This document shows positions 1 through 11,833 of a stretch of 64,000 bases of DNA, piece after piece; position 1 is the first letter of the stretch, and the number at the start of each line of letters is the position of its first letter. A model generated the notes under the pieces. That model did no database searches, had not been told where the DNA came from, and was given only the letters and a program-made list of their open reading frames with translations. The stretch is from Chalara sp. BL73 (taxonomy: Eukaryota > Ascomycota > Leotiomycetes > Helotiales), in assembly GCA_918026815.1 (NCBI GenBank), contig CAKJVC010000065.1, positions 186,001 to 250,000 on the forward strand. Reading direction: 5' to 3'. Position numbers and translations under genes: made by a program.

Positions 1-1
1 G

Positions 2-796
2 TACGAGGCATTAGCCAATATGCACCTGACACAACTAATTTTTCAACACAACGACCTCGTCTCGTCCGAGGACGACTGTCGGAACAAGTACGTCTCTCGT
101 CAAGTATTCCGAAGACTGGCTAAACAAGGTCGGCTATCAACATTCGGATTCGTTCAAGACCATTGGTCCGCCTGCGTCAAGACGGTGCATCCAAGGTGTC
201 CAGCTCCAGACAGATCGAGTCCCTTTCGCTTCTAGTGTGATAACTTCAGACTGGCCAATGTCCTCCTGGGCCCAGACGACGACGTGGCTGCCGTGATCGA
301 CTGGGAGTTCACATATGCTGCACCCACGCAATTTATGCTCGACCCTCCTTGGTGGTTACTATTCGAAACACCAGAAATGTGGCCTTCTGGTATCGAGGAA
401 TGGAGCAGGGCCTACGAACCACATTTGAAAATATGGCTCGAGGCGATGGTGGAAAAGGAAAAGGGGGCTGAGTTTCTCCACGCCTTGCCGCTTTCGGTGC
501 ATATGCAAGAAAGCTGGAAAATAGGCCGCTTCTAGCTCAACTACGCAGCTAGAAAGAGCTGGGCGTTTGATGCCGTTTTCTGGACGTACTTGGACGAGCG
601 CTTCTCTGGCGAGCGGGACAGAGAAGTTCTTGACAAGGACTTGTGGAAGACACGACTGCATCTCTTAAGCAAGGAGGAGCGACAGGCCATGGAGCCGTTT
701 GTACAGCAGAAGATGGAGGAGTCTCAGGAACGAACCCTGGTTGAGTGGGACCCGGCTGAGGCAAAGCAGCGTTTATCAGAGCTGTTGTTTGATTAA
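2..796 (+). pseudogene. Broken aminoglycoside-phosphotransferase-like (APH) gene, 5' end outside window
   Basis: One reading frame runs from the window edge to 796 and is interrupted by two in-frame TAG codons (233-235 and 533-535). The translation reads like fungal APH/protein-kinase-like phosphotransferases: a stretch NFRLANVLLGPDDDV followed by AAVIDWEFTYAAP, which fits the metal-binding loop region of that fold, then a C-terminal helical part (SWAFDAVFWTYLDERF) ending at a normal stop at 794-796. At 533 the context is GRF-stop-LN where relatives have GRFWLN, so a TGG probably became TAG, a change RIP would make. No frameshift is seen. The family acts on small molecules or is of unknown substrate in fungi. 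A second, unrelated-looking APH-type pseudogene lies at 29915-31590. Confidence 0.75.
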
Positions 797-1850
797 CTGC
801 CTGCCAAGAAGTCGTCCGGGCAGATCCGTACTGGTGAGGCAAAGCCTGCTAGTACTACAGACTAGAAGGGGCAAGATGCTGTGCGGGAAAATTGGGCCAA
901 GTTGAAGGCGGGAGTAGAAGAACGGAGACAAAATCTATATCATACAAAACGACAGCCATGTTCTCACTCCACCTTGGAGCAACAATACCTACTCGAGGCA
1001 AACATCATAAAAAGCTCGAATGGACGGTCTTCGCTTTCGAGCAGTGTGCTTCAGACTCGGCACGTGGGCCTTTCTATACTTTTTCCCAGGCATTAGAAGT
1101 TCTCAAAGTGTCACGTCTGTCAGGAATCGGCTTACGTGAGTATGCCAAGGAGCTAGAGCAGCTCACGCGCACACACAGATTACAGCCGTAATTGTAGAAA
1201 ATACAATCACCATATATCGCTCTTATAAGCCTGCATTCCATCGCCGTGATACCCTCACAGATCCTCTAATTGAGTCCCTGCCTAATACCTCCTATTTCTG
1301 ACAGATATTATTGTTGGTATATCATCACATAACGGCACGTAATTAGACGTGAATTGTGGGGCATACCTTCACTTACTTCGTAGCACGTAGAATAGAGGAA
1401 TACAATCAAGAACAATTACCATATCCATCAAGAGCAAGAGGTGGCCTACAAAGTAGAGTTACGCCTTTTGCCCCGTGAAAGGTAAGACACCGATACCAAC
1501 AATTATATCATATAAGATATTCCTAATATCAGAAAACCCAATATCATATCACAATATTAGAAATATTAATATCACACCACAACACTACTGACAACACCGG
1601 ATCAAGCAATCTACCAGTAGAGTTTGAAACGAGGTTGATCAGTGTCATTTCCAGATAGCTAAATGCTACTTTTTCCTAACATATCACCTCTAATTGACCC
1701 AACCCTGTTTTCCTCTTACAGTTCTGCTCATGTATTTAACATCCCTCAACTCTTCCTCGTTCTACCGCTGGCTTTATCGCGATGTTGAATCGCGGCTTTG
1801 ATACACCGTGGGGAGCCAGCCAACTCCCTTCAGAAGTGTACCAGGGGAGA
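797..1850. other. Intergenic, no gene recognised
   Basis: Short open frames exist (for example 892-1191) but none resembles a known family. From about 1490 to 1600 the DNA is AT-rich, with many ATATCA/AATATT words, typical of degraded fungal intergenic sequence. Confidence 0.5.
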
Positions 1851-2189
1851 TTAATTTATTCCGCAATTGAATGACTTGTACTTCCCAGCATTCGCAAGAC
1901 AGTTAGGTCCACCATACCGGGCGATGCCAACGTTGCCCTGGCAATTCAATCCCTCGTAGAAGTAGCAGATGCAATAGCCATTCGGAGCGAAGCAGTCTGC
2001 AACATTGACACTGTTTCCAAGCTGATAGTTGTAGCAGTCGTTGATTTGGCTCGCCCAATCCACATCAATCTGGCTGATATAGCTTGAACAGCCCGAATCA
2101 GAGTAGTAGTTGATTTGTAGCTCCTTGTAAGCATTGGCGAAGCCGACGAAGACGGCAGATACAGCGAGGAGTGCGCCGGTTGTATGCAT
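1851..2189 (-). CDS. Small secreted cysteine-rich protein (candidate effector)
   Basis: A 112-residue single-exon ORF. Residues 1-20 form a signal peptide (short polar N-end, hydrophobic run LLAVSAVFVGFANA, cleavage expected after A20). The mature 92 residues hold eight cysteines (34, 52, 66, 73, 75, 83, 97, 109), an even number that could form four disulfides, and many Tyr/Asn/Gly. I do not recognise the family. A TATA-like TTATAAG lies about 120 bp upstream on the minus strand. Size, signal peptide and cysteine content match candidate effectors or secreted antimicrobial proteins of plant-associated or competing fungi; that role is inference. Confidence 0.8.
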   Translation of the reverse strand: MHTTGALLAVSAVFVGFANAYKELQINYYSDSGCSSYISQIDVDWASQINDCYNYQLGNSVNVADCFAPNGYCICYFYEGLNCQGNVGIARYGGPNCLANAGKYKSFNCGIN

Positions 2190-3621
2190 GGTGAAACTTG
2201 AATATGACTTAGTATTTGATTTTTCCCACTTTGAAACATAACGTGAAATGATTCTGTCTGGTACATTGGCTGAAGGTGAGGAGAGATTGATATATACATA
2301 CCAGTACCCTTATAAGGTTAAAGTTTAAGAATAAGTTTGACTTGGCGAAGATTGATGAGCTGAGTCGTATTAAGACGTACGATAAAATAAGATGCAGAAA
2401 TCGAGCACAGTTTTATAGTTCAAAGCTTGAGAATTCTCTACGAGGTTTTATATCTTTTTCCTTTTTCTCGGGTCTCATAGTTCACCAATAGCAGATCAAT
2501 TTTTAACGAGTAAGGCAACCCTGAAGGAGTCCTTGGCAATAAGGCCGACTTTCCTTTTTTTCTCGCCGATCAACCCTAGAGCATCTATTACTGTTACACA
2601 CCAGAATGCGTGCGATTGGAGTATGTATAGCTGAAGAGGTTTCATTGGAGGGAGACATACCCATATTCAGCTGATGGTGAATTGGCTTACATCTACGAAG
2701 TAATCATAAACGAAACATCGACGGGTTATATTGTTCTTGGAAGAAATGCAGTCAGCTCGAGCATTATCTGTAAACGTATTGTCTTATACCAGGAGTCACA
2801 GGCTGTTATTCTTATTTTGTTAATTTTTTTTTTTTCAGCCTTAATTTTTTCGGCAAAGTGATATCCAAGAGAGAAATAAGGTTACATCGTGCATTAAAAA
2901 TATATCAATATCGCTTGGCGCTTACATGTTGTCAGATCACTCTACCCGTGGCAACACCACGTCTTTACGTGGATTGCTTGGGTTGAATATGATTGATTGT
3001 TGAAGGTAGAATGGAGGAGCGAGGATATGCCCCTTCGCTGGGTCATGTGACAAAGCCACATGACCTGTCCCCCATTCAGTAGCTAATCTGATCTACGTAC
3101 AAACACATGTCATATGTTGCTCGTTCAGAAGTATCGTATCGTGAAGAGGAAAAGCAAGCATCTTTAGGCGATATGCAGAAGAGTTTTCCATAAGCATGGT
3201 CACCGATCAATTGAGTATTCGAGTATACCGACTTATTTACGATCCTAGTAACAAGAATTCCAAGTCACATATGCCTATTAAGGAAGGTGGGAATCTCGAG
3301 TAAGAGTGGACATGGATTTGGTGCAAAACATCCTAGGCTAGGTGCTTGCTTGGTAGAATCATATCCCTTTCTCACCGACGGGTTGCCGTCACAGCGAAAG
3401 GAGGCTCTGGAGATCTAGATATATAAATCAAAATTTCCTCTATAATCCATACTCTTCAACCCCTCATCATTCTTCAACATTTTCCCTTCAAATCTCTCAA
3501 AGTCAACGCAATTCATATTACGTTGCCCTGGTTTATCCGAAACGCCAGACAACGATAGCCAGTAGCAAGTCCCTAGCCACTCTCACTTGAATATTCATGA
3601 TGCTAACTTTCATACCAGATA
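2190..3621. other. Divergent intergenic region between two secreted-protein genes
   Basis: It separates the leftward gene at 2189 and the rightward gene at 3622, so it contains both promoters. On the right side an ATATATAAAT box at about 3420 is followed by a CT-rich stretch (3435-3500), the usual fungal core promoter/transcription-start arrangement. A T12 run lies at about 2822-2836. No coding sequence is seen. Confidence 0.5.
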
Positions 3622-4089
3622 ATGGCTATACTCCGCAAAGCTGTCTTGATACTTGCCATCGCTGCAGTCCAGCTGTTTTCAGGATCCATAGCAGTGCCTT
3701 TGAGCGAGACCCTATCTCTCAATACCACTGATCCCATATTGGGAGCACGGGACAGCTACGAATGCTATGGAGGTGTTACTACCTCTGTAACACGTATGAA
3801 GAGTTCTGCCTTAAGACAATGCCAGAACCTGGCAAACATTCAACAGCCCCTGGGTGGATTTTATACCCAATCGTTCAGACTTGCAGTAGCTCCCTACCCG
3901 ACGATATACTCCGACTTTACGAACCAGAGATCGACTCCTTACTTCCTCACCTACGACAACTGCGTGGCCAGGTACTACCAAATCATCGATGGCTGCGATT
4001 ATCAGTCGGATAATAAACACGGCGGCGACCACACATATGATGATGGAACATTCTTCAAGACCTATGTCGTCTTGAGCCCTGGGAAATAA
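3622..4089 (+). CDS. Secreted four-cysteine protein (candidate effector)
   Basis: A 155-residue single-exon ORF. Residues 1-24 are a clear signal peptide (MAILRKAVLILAIAAVQLF, cleavage likely after SIA). Four cysteines (48, 67, 114, 125) could make two disulfides. The C-terminal half is rich in Tyr, Asp and Gly (DNCVARYYQIIDGC, then GGDHTYDDGT). There is one N-glycosylation sequon, N34-T-T. The family is not recognised. The start is the first ATG after a CT-rich leader and an ATATATAAAT box about 200 bp upstream. It is divergent from the other secreted-protein gene at 1851-2189. Confidence 0.8.
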   Translation: MAILRKAVLILAIAAVQLFSGSIAVPLSETLSLNTTDPILGARDSYECYGGVTTSVTRMKSSALRQCQNLANIQQPLGGFYTQSFRLAVAPYPTIYSDFTNQRSTPYFLTYDNCVARYYQIIDGCDYQSDNKHGGDHTYDDGTFFKTYVVLSPGK

Positions 4090-5796
4090 CAGGTTCTCCT
4101 ATGATACTTGGGGGGAGGGGGTTGTAAACTCCAATTCTCGAGGGAAACTGCATCGGCATCGTTCTTTCTTCGGAGACTAAGACTGTGGAAGGAGTTGGAA
4201 TGGCACAGGGGTTCGTCGGTTGCTGTCTTCACGTGTTTGTCAAAAATGGTGTTGGAATGGCACAGGGATGTTTCGTTGGTTTTTTTCTTCATATGACGCT
4301 GTTCAACTTCACTTTTGTTTCTCTTCTGCGAAGGTTTAAGATATGGAGGGCTTGATTAGGTGGGGGTAGGACCTCACTAGATACAGCGTGGCATCCTCAG
4401 GCATCGCAGGAACTCTCAACTAGTCCTATATTTTCTTACTATTCCGAACATATTCCTTGGCTGTGATTCCCCCTGCGAGTATTCTCGAAGGTCCCTCTCT
4501 TTTTGCTTCCTGCGGCCTCCATTTACAAATCCACAAGCACCAAATCCACAAGCATCGTATCCACTATTAAATTTTCACTTCTTGGTGCTTTCCCTCCTCA
4601 CTTGCTGTCCCGCTCTTTGCCAACACCCTAGAAAGTGATGTCTTGCTATGCTTGACTTTCCAACTCGGTTCGCTTAGGAGTTTACAATATGCAGCCACGT
4701 TAGTGGAGTTCATTTCTTAGGCCATTTATTATACTCAGTATTATGTGAGATGGGTTTCGGGGGAGTCCCCCGCTCCCGGTTTTAGCGCGGCCACACCGAG
4801 CATGACCTCCGCTTATGCAGGGTTGAGCGCCGCCAGTTCAGGCGAGGCGGGCCCTGTTCAAGTCGTCTGCAAGCCCCACATACCCCTTTGTAATCCTAAG
4901 GCGAGATGCATTTATGAAGGAGGAACGCAAACTTAATTTGGACTTCACATACGGCTATGTACACCTATCCCTTTTCATTTGCTAGAAATAGTGAGACTAC
5001 TTTGACTATGCCTACCACACACATGCATCTTAGATGCCTACATGGTCAGGATCAAAGAGCAGCGGCTATGTTTAGTGATAAATGGACACCAGTCACTACT
5101 CAATCTGCACCCTAACCTTTCGCTCGAGTAGATCGAGTTCTACTCCCGTCTACGGTCCAGAGGCTCCAGAAGCGCAGGACTATGAGCTCCAGTGTTGGCC
5201 GAGTACATACTCGGTACTCATGTAACAGGCATGCAGAGAGCGCTAATTTCGATCCTCAATACCCCTCTCTTTTCGAGTATGTGCAATGTGACCCGCAGAA
5301 CGGCTTACAGGATACCCCCTGAGATTCTAGCCGCTAGATTAGTCCTGTTCCCCTGCAATCTCAACCAATGAGCTCGCTACACTCGGTGTATCTAACGTCA
5401 ATCGAGAACAAGGTCCTTCAGCCTTACGTTTCCTCACAGCCATGAAGCTCCATGATTTTCGAATCAGTCGTGAGAGAGAAAACACTTCAAGACAGAAGCT
5501 GTTCTGCGACGGACCGAGCTTTATACGCTAGATATTATACCCTCGACACCTATGAAGTGTACGTGTACCCAGTCTTGTTACTATCATAGACACGACGTGA
5601 CGCTGGCTTGGACAAATCAGTTCCTCTCAATACGAACTCTACCCTCCCGGAATAATACTTACGATTGGGTGTCTTGTTTCTAAACGTCCTCTCAACCTCT
5701 AGGCGTCTGCAAGACTTCCGAAGAAGCGCCTCCCACTGTTTTCTGGACCGAATGGCTCTCATATTCTCAACACCACTAACTTTATGAACGAGCACG
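4090..5796. other. Intergenic, no gene recognised
   Basis: Only short frames without recognisable content. Nothing like an RNA gene or a repeat of the families defined in this window was found here. Confidence 0.45.
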
Positions 5797-6633
5797 ATGC
5801 CAAACCTGGCGAAATATGCGTCGGGTCAGACACAACAGCGAATGAGACATACCTCCCGAGCGATGTATGGTGTGAAACAACAATACCTTCTCTACGACCA
5901 AGCCTCTCATTACCCACGGGAACCTATGGCTACGCAAATGCTGTCAACCGTTGCGTTCCCTTACTGCGCGGGTCATCCAGCTAGTACATCTCTGCATCCA
6001 GGCCCGCAGCATTAGTTGTCCTGGACAGAATATCAGCAAAGTCCAGCTGACTCCAACCAAATTCTACAGGGTTACACTGTGAACATAGGGAGGATGGGAA
6101 ATATGACTTCGGCTGCTCCTGAAGTCATAGACGAACCCGAGGACGAAGCAACCAGCCTGGACCAGGCACACGCTACCTACCAAAATTCGCTGAGGGAGAT
6201 ATTCCATAACATAAGAAACAACGTGCTAGTAGAAGCCAGCGCCTCTCTTCTCGAAGTATCTGGCTAGTTGCTCTCGCATGCTGGAGATCTTGGTGAGTCG
6301 AAGATCCTCTGAACCTCAAAGTCTCATACCCCACGAGATTATTTTCAAGATGGCCAAGGAACTTGTATAGCTTTGCGATACTATCGACAAGCACGGACTC
6401 ATCGACTATCAATACGGCATCTGGGAAGAGAGAATTATAGCCAGTACGTTTCTGTCCCCTATCACCGATTTACTACAATTTAGCTGACTGAACTTAGTTC
6501 TCGGAGACTGTGCAGATATCTGGGAGGATTGCGAGAGGTGGTACTGTGCAAGGGCCAAATTGAAAAGTCCGCCTCGGGGAGAACGTCAACATAGCGACCT
6601 CGAGGTGGGGCGCCTTTACCAGTTTACCTTGTG
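5797..6633 (+). pseudogene. Decayed conserved fungal gene with relic intron
   Basis: Fragments of one protein can be followed through stops and a frameshift. From 5797 the frame is open except for TAG at 6013 and TAG at 6265; the latter sits in LEVSG-stop-LLSHAGDLG, where a Trp would fit, so TGG to TAG. In a shifted frame the sequence continues as IPHEIIFKMAKELV-stop-LCDTIDKHGLIDYQYGIWEE, reaches a relic intron at 6444-6497 (GTACGT donor, CTGAC branch, AG acceptor) and goes on as ILGDCADIWEDCERW to a stop at 6631-6633. It resembles widespread fungal hypothetical proteins with a SLREIF-NIRN segment whose function I cannot name. The stops fit RIP-type transitions. Confidence 0.6.
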
Positions 6634-7782
6634 ATAGGAATATGGGCTCGTGTTTGGTGTATGTTGAAGAAGAGAGAAAGTGGTCAGGCACCAATTGCAT
6701 GAAATGGAATTTCGTATGGGTTCGAACTTGTAATTCAATTGGATACGGATGTCTTTGTAATGTCTATTGGCTTTCAACGAGGTCCTGCGATGATGGTTTG
6801 CACAGAAATTCAGTAATACATCACAAACTCGCTGTCTTCTTTTCGTTGCGACTCCGCACTCCCAAGCTGGTTTTCTGACTCTTTGTTGCTTGAAACAGGC
6901 CTAGGTTTAGTGCTAATACACAAGCCAGTCAGCAGAAAGGTGCCAGCCTACGAAAGGCACGGCAACGCTCCTTGGTGATTGCAACAGTGGAGGCTTACTC
7001 TTAAAAGCTCCTTTGTGCGGTATAACCCGGCCAATCGAAGAAATGCCGCACGGCGATGTAGCTGGTTCTTACTTTGCTTCGCCGAGAATTATGTAGCAGC
7101 AGTGGCCCGCGGTAGGAGAGTACGGTGCTCATGTCTTTAAGGGGCTGGATCTGTCTTAGAGGTGATGCATAGAGAAGTGGAAACGGTATTACTATTATTA
7201 ATCTCGGTGTTATTCTTGGTAGGATCTTACAACATGCATGAGAATGGCTAAATCTGCCTGAGCTTCCCATCCTTGTTGGTCATTTCGCCCATCCGTCTTG
7301 TAGTGATCATTTGCCGCGCCACAAAGCTCAGGACGGACTTCAGGCGAGAGCAGTCAATTGGAGGGTATTTGTAAGAAGGGATTATTGTGGGACAATCTCT
7401 GTGAAATGCACATGAAAGTGGAAGTGTGGAACTACTTTCCTTGGAGATATTCATGCGTCTAGTCAAGTTCGAAAGCTGCAATTGCCAGGTGTGCTTCCTA
7501 TATGAACCAAAGCGCTTCTCCTTCAGGAGCCGCCTCAGAATTTCCCTTGAGAGCAAAACCAATCATTCGGCCTTCTGCCTACCATGGATAGTGCTATCTT
7601 TTACCAACCCCCTTCGGGCTTAAAAAGCCAACCTCCTCGTTTTCTAGGTGCCTCACATCCTCAATTGTATCAGGAGAATCTGTTGCATCTAATTCCGTTC
7701 ACCAAACCGCCTCACATCTTGATCCACGGAACGAGACTTGGGAAGAAAGGTTCTCCGCAGGTCAACGCTACAGGAATGATGC
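6634..7782. other. Intergenic, no gene recognised
   Basis: Short overlapping frames on both strands (for example 7248-7562 minus) have no recognisable motif and no start context that argues for a gene. Confidence 0.4.
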
Positions 7783-8181
7783 TCAAGACCTACTGCATAG
7801 CATTTTCACTATTTTAGTAGTTCCTGGATGTTTGAAATTGCATTGCCAAATTTCTTTATCAGTAAGCCAATCTTTAATAAGATTATTCCCGGTAGAGAAC
7901 CTCTCGACCTCCCTATCCGCAGAAACAATAAGCCATGCCTTTATGAGGCAGCATTGCCCGAGAACGTTGCTGAGTGTTTTCCCGACTTCAGCCACAAGTT
8001 TCGGACTTTTATCGCCATTATTGAGAGTCAGTGAGCCGGTGTGGGCCATGAACCTCATGTCATCTGCCATAGAGATTGCTAGTATCGTACAGCCACTAAG
8101 TTTTTCGGCGCGGAGACAGTCCCCAGGCCCCAATACGGTGTATTCGGTTTTGTCCATATCAACTAGTGTCTTTTCTCCCAT
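7783..8181 (-). CDS. Small hypothetical protein, 132 residues
   Basis: A complete ORF with a good start context (CAAGATGG). No signal peptide or membrane segment. The N-terminal part (VLGPGDCLRAEKLSGCTILAI followed by FMAHTGS) faintly recalls small CheD-like/deamidase-fold proteins, where a Cys and a later His in an AH context are catalytic; here C22 or C31 and H52 would be the candidates. This likeness is weak and could be chance. Neighbours give no clue to function. It could also be the 3' exon of a longer gene or a random frame. Confidence 0.35.
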   Translation of the reverse strand: MGEKTLVDMDKTEYTVLGPGDCLRAEKLSGCTILAISMADDMRFMAHTGSLTLNNGDKSPKLVAEVGKTLSNVLGQCCLIKAWLIVSADREVERFSTGNNLIKDWLTDKEIWQCNFKHPGTTKIVKMLCSRS

Positions 8182-10450
8182 CTTGACGAGTATGACTTTT
8201 CTTTTCGAGATAAAAGGTAGAGATAGTGTTGGTTCGAGTAGAAAGAAATTAGAGGATTGGGCTTGAGAGTTCTGGTAATAGAACTCAAAGTGTCTGGGGG
8301 CTCATCACATATATATACTCTTCCAGGACTGACTAGATTGAATATCACTACAAATAATAAACTTGCATGACTGATAATCAATAGATATGTCGCCTGCAGC
8401 AATATAAACCCAAAACTTATATAATAAATACAAGGAAAAAGTATAACGTACTCTGTCAGCGAGTGGTCGAGCAGGCACTTTAAACTAACGCTATATATTG
8501 TATTAAATAGCTTAACTAAACACACCTAATTCAGGAAAGCTTGAAATGACTACAGACTGCTCAGGCTATAACGCTCCTGAATATTCAAACCAATGTATCA
8601 TTCACGCAAAATAACTAGTAACCTACTGAGCCTTCTTTTTTTATCTCTTCGTCTAGCAGCCCGCCTTCGTTAAAGATAATCTGATGCCCCTGTTCCTAGT
8701 TTATGTGTGCAACGCTATAAAGTAATGGAAAGTGGATTCGCTTGGGCCAAAAAAGTTACAATTCTACTTATATCCTGTAGCAAGGTCACGTATACTGACC
8801 TCTCAGCAACTGTTTCCCACGGCTGCAGTGATCAGTTGGCTAAGACACCGATCAGGATGTGAAAATTCTAAGACGCTGGTTTTCCCTTTTCGAAGTTTAA
8901 AGCGTTTTCACGTTAGACTGTTAAAAAGAGGCACGACTCAGTGCGATTTTTCACTGGACGGTCGTCGATTTCTGGGAATTTATCTCGGTTATGAGCCGGG
9001 TTCATAAGGCTGAGTCGCACGAAGCCCCACGCCAATAAATTACCCTACTGTGGGGACGCTTAATGCCCTTGCATATGCCAAAGATGACATCAGCCAGCCC
9101 TAACCCTGCCTTAGAATAAGGCGTGGAGAGGATACCATTTTGGGTAAATGAGTTTCATGACTGCAGAACTTGGGTTCCTATTCCCCTCGCCCTCCAGTTA
9201 CCCCTGCACAGCTCAATATTCCCGCTGCATAGCGATTAGCCATTGTTATTCCAGCTTTAGTGCTTACCTCTTCAGCCTATTTTCCTTACCAGACACAATT
9301 TTGACAGCCATCACCGATCTTGTACTATTATAAACAGCTGGGCTTTTAAATATCGACTAAGTGATCCTCGTGAGTAACTTCTCGGCGTTCTCGCTTATCC
9401 TCGCAATGCGCACAAGAACAACCAATATATTATGCTTATGTTCCTCAGCCCTAAGCAAGCAGGTCAGCCATCCCGTTTCCTTACCCTCAGTTCCTTAGTG
9501 TCGTAAGCGCTGACAACTTAGTCGCGAGGCTTGCCAAGCTCAATAGTAGTGTCTTCCATGATCTCAGAATGCTCACTCAAAGTCTACAGAAGTCGCCAAG
9601 TAGGTGGGATTGTATCAGCTAATCTTAAATGAGCAGTTAGTCGCAATCCATTTTAGAGTTTTTTGTCTGAAGTCGTCCCTGCTTGTATTATCATTGCTCT
9701 CCAACCTTTTATTCTCATCCGGTAAAAACCCGGAAATTCTTAGTCGACGATATTGTAAGAAACGAAGATTAAGTCTTAGCTTCCCGACTCTTGTTAACGA
9801 ATACAGTTGTAACTTGTATCGCAGGACCAGAGAGAGAGCTCCAGGACTCTGATTAGATTGGAAGCTTGATAAGCAGCCACACTTATTCTCGATGGTAAAT
9901 AACGTTATAGGGCCTGACAATGTTGCTCGCTGCTTGATGCTGCTTCTGACAAGCCTGGTACCGATGCAATGGGGGCCAAAATTCCTTAGAGAGGTTGCGT
10001 GTAGTTGATGGCTCGGTGGGAGCTCGATGGTCAGGAGCCGAATACAGTCTCATTTCCCACTATCTTCTGTCCTTTTAAGTGAAGAAGAAGCGCAATCATA
10101 TATGTGTAGAACTTAAACCTCTGCTCCTGAGCAGCCTTGCCACCCAGCTGGTGAAAAAAAAAAAACTTTGTCAGCGATATTTAAGGGGTTTCCTTGTGTT
10201 TACTACAACAGTGTGGCGTCGTACTTATTCTCAGCCCTAGTAATACAGTAGAATAAGTTTTTACCAGAAACACCCTAAGGACAGCCCAGTTTTAGTAACG
10301 ACCAGAGAAGCTTTCGAAATTGGCCGAAAGCATTGGAAATTTAGAGAGACAGGTTAGAATCATCTGTTGATAATACGGTGTGCTAAATCAATAAAATTTC
10401 AAGCCAACACATGACAAAGGCTTAAGAGCCACTAGTTTGATACACATAAG
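8182..10450. other. Gene-poor intergenic region
   Basis: Only short frames and no recognisable coding sequence. An A11 run occurs at about 10156. None of the LTR families of this window is seen before 10451. Confidence 0.45.
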
Positions 10451-10707
10451 TGTAACAACTCAAGCTGAACAGGGATCTCAATCCGTAGATCCAGGTGGAA
10501 AGACTCAGAGGGTGTGAACAACTATCAATTGTCATAACTAAGAGAACAAGCTACGGACAAAAGAAGGGAAGGAAAGCAGTGCTCTATATACAGGAACTGG
10601 CCGGAGGCCAGGATAGGCGAGCTTTGCGGTGTCCGGCGCTGAGCTCCGTCCGAGCTCTGGGGCATCCGGTGCCAAGCTCCAAGCCAGAGAAGGCCAGGGC
10701 CGTGACA
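10451..10707 (-). mobile_element. Solo LTR, family A (copy A1)
   Basis: Runs TGTAACAACTC ... GGGCCGTGACA on the plus strand and matches the copies at 22149, 49647, 59264 and 63692. The TATATA box and the repeat of GTTATAAC-like sequence indicate that the sense strand is minus (TGTCACGGCCC ... GAGTTGTTACA). No matching 5-bp duplication is seen at the flanks, so the ends may be eroded. Confidence 0.8.
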
Positions 10708-10869
10708 TAGGGCCAGCATACTTTTATCTCTGATCGCGAGAAAGGAATGGCAAATGCTGTTATAGAGCTATTTCTGAGGCTATTCATCTTCATTGCTGTC
10801 AGCATATTGCAGATAACTTACAACAAAGATTTGGTAATAAAGTAAGGCCGTTGTTTTGGAGAGTATGTG

Positions 10870-11140
10870 AAGCAAAAACACCTTAGTTGTATCAAGCTGA
10901 AATGATGAAAATGAAAGAATTGAGTATCGACGCGTTCAATTACCTTTCTAATATCGACAAAAAGCTTTGGACTAAAGCCTACTCGCAATACCCTCAATTT
11001 GGTCACAACACTTCGAATATTGTTGAATCTTTAAATTCAGCTTGGAACAAATATCGCCAGGTGCCTCCTCCCCTTCGATTGCTGGATGGTATTTATCTTT
11101 TGACTCTAGAAATGTGGTTCAAAAGACTTACAGAAAGAAG
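10870..11140 (+). pseudogene. Mutator-like (MULE) transposase C-terminal fragment
   Basis: The frame reads KLWTKAYSQYPQFGHNTSN, then IVESLNSAW, PPPLRLLDGIY and EMWFKR. This order (GHNTSNIVES-N followed by a PP-RLLD helix) is the typical end of the MULE transposase domain in fungal elements. Only this piece remains; it runs head-on into the HET fragment at 11175-11329, so the junction is a rearrangement or insertion scar. Confidence 0.6.
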
Positions 11141-11174
11141 CAAAGCTGAAAGCCTCGCCGATATACCTATGGCC

Positions 11175-11329
11175 TTGTTCTTGCCCGTACCATCCGTCAC
11201 GTCTCTATATGTGACCTCTTCGGTATACCCCCATGTGTGCGAAAGGAGAGCATATTCGGGAATCTTGCCGCTAACGAGGTTCTGGGTCAGGCTAAACTCG
11301 CCATCGTTTTTGAATTCTAGTAGGCGCAT
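11175..11329 (-). pseudogene. N-terminal fragment of a HET-domain gene
   Basis: Starts MRLLEFKNDGEFSLTQ and contains the first HET motif (YALLSHTWG), then stops matching after TEEVTYRDVTDGTGKNK. It parallels the first about 50 residues of the HET-NACHT-WD40 gene at 19158 (MRLLKYHNNGKFSLTE ... AILSHTWG). Motifs 2 and 3 are missing, so it is dead. The DNA upstream is also shared with the 19158 gene (next entry). Confidence 0.8.
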
Positions 11330-11625
11330 TATTCAGACAGGATCCGCGAGAGTATCTGAGCCGAGGAATGTCGGTGAATGCTTGTCGTAGAGTCGATATA
11401 CGTGTATTTGTTGAGTTCGGAGTAAAGGTTGGATCGAGGTTGGTGACCGACAGCTCCGCTGGACGACAGCCTCTCGTGGTATCCGTTGTGCATCATCGCT
11501 ACGAGCGCGCCAGACCAACCAATCGTGGCCAGCCATCTAAACTATTTCGAGCGAGTCTAATTCGCGATCGAGCCATGCATCGTTTTTCTATCACTGAGGA
11601 TCTTGTAAAGAACCTGTACGTCAGC
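11330..11625 (-). promoter_or_regulatory. Duplicated upstream region of a HET-NLR gene
   Basis: This stretch aligns with 19159-19440, the region directly upstream of the HET-NACHT-WD40 start. Shared words include CATTATTCAGACAGG just before the ATG, GTATTTGTTGAGTT, GAGCGCGCCAGACCA and GCGATCGAGC. The copy therefore carried the promoter plus the first part of HET. Confidence 0.7.
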
Positions 11626-11833
11626 ATCTAGGTACGCGGTTGCACAAACGAAAAGTGGGTTGTATATCAAGGAGGCCAGAATATGGCTATAGTTATCCGA
11701 TTCGGTGGTATTGGCAAAAAATGGTCAGCATGCCCCGGAAACATGAAAAGCTTCTGCAAGGGCTTTACTGGCGCGGTTGCTTATTGTCAGATGCTAGAGT
11801 TGATAAGCTTTACCACTGCACCAAAAAGGTACA

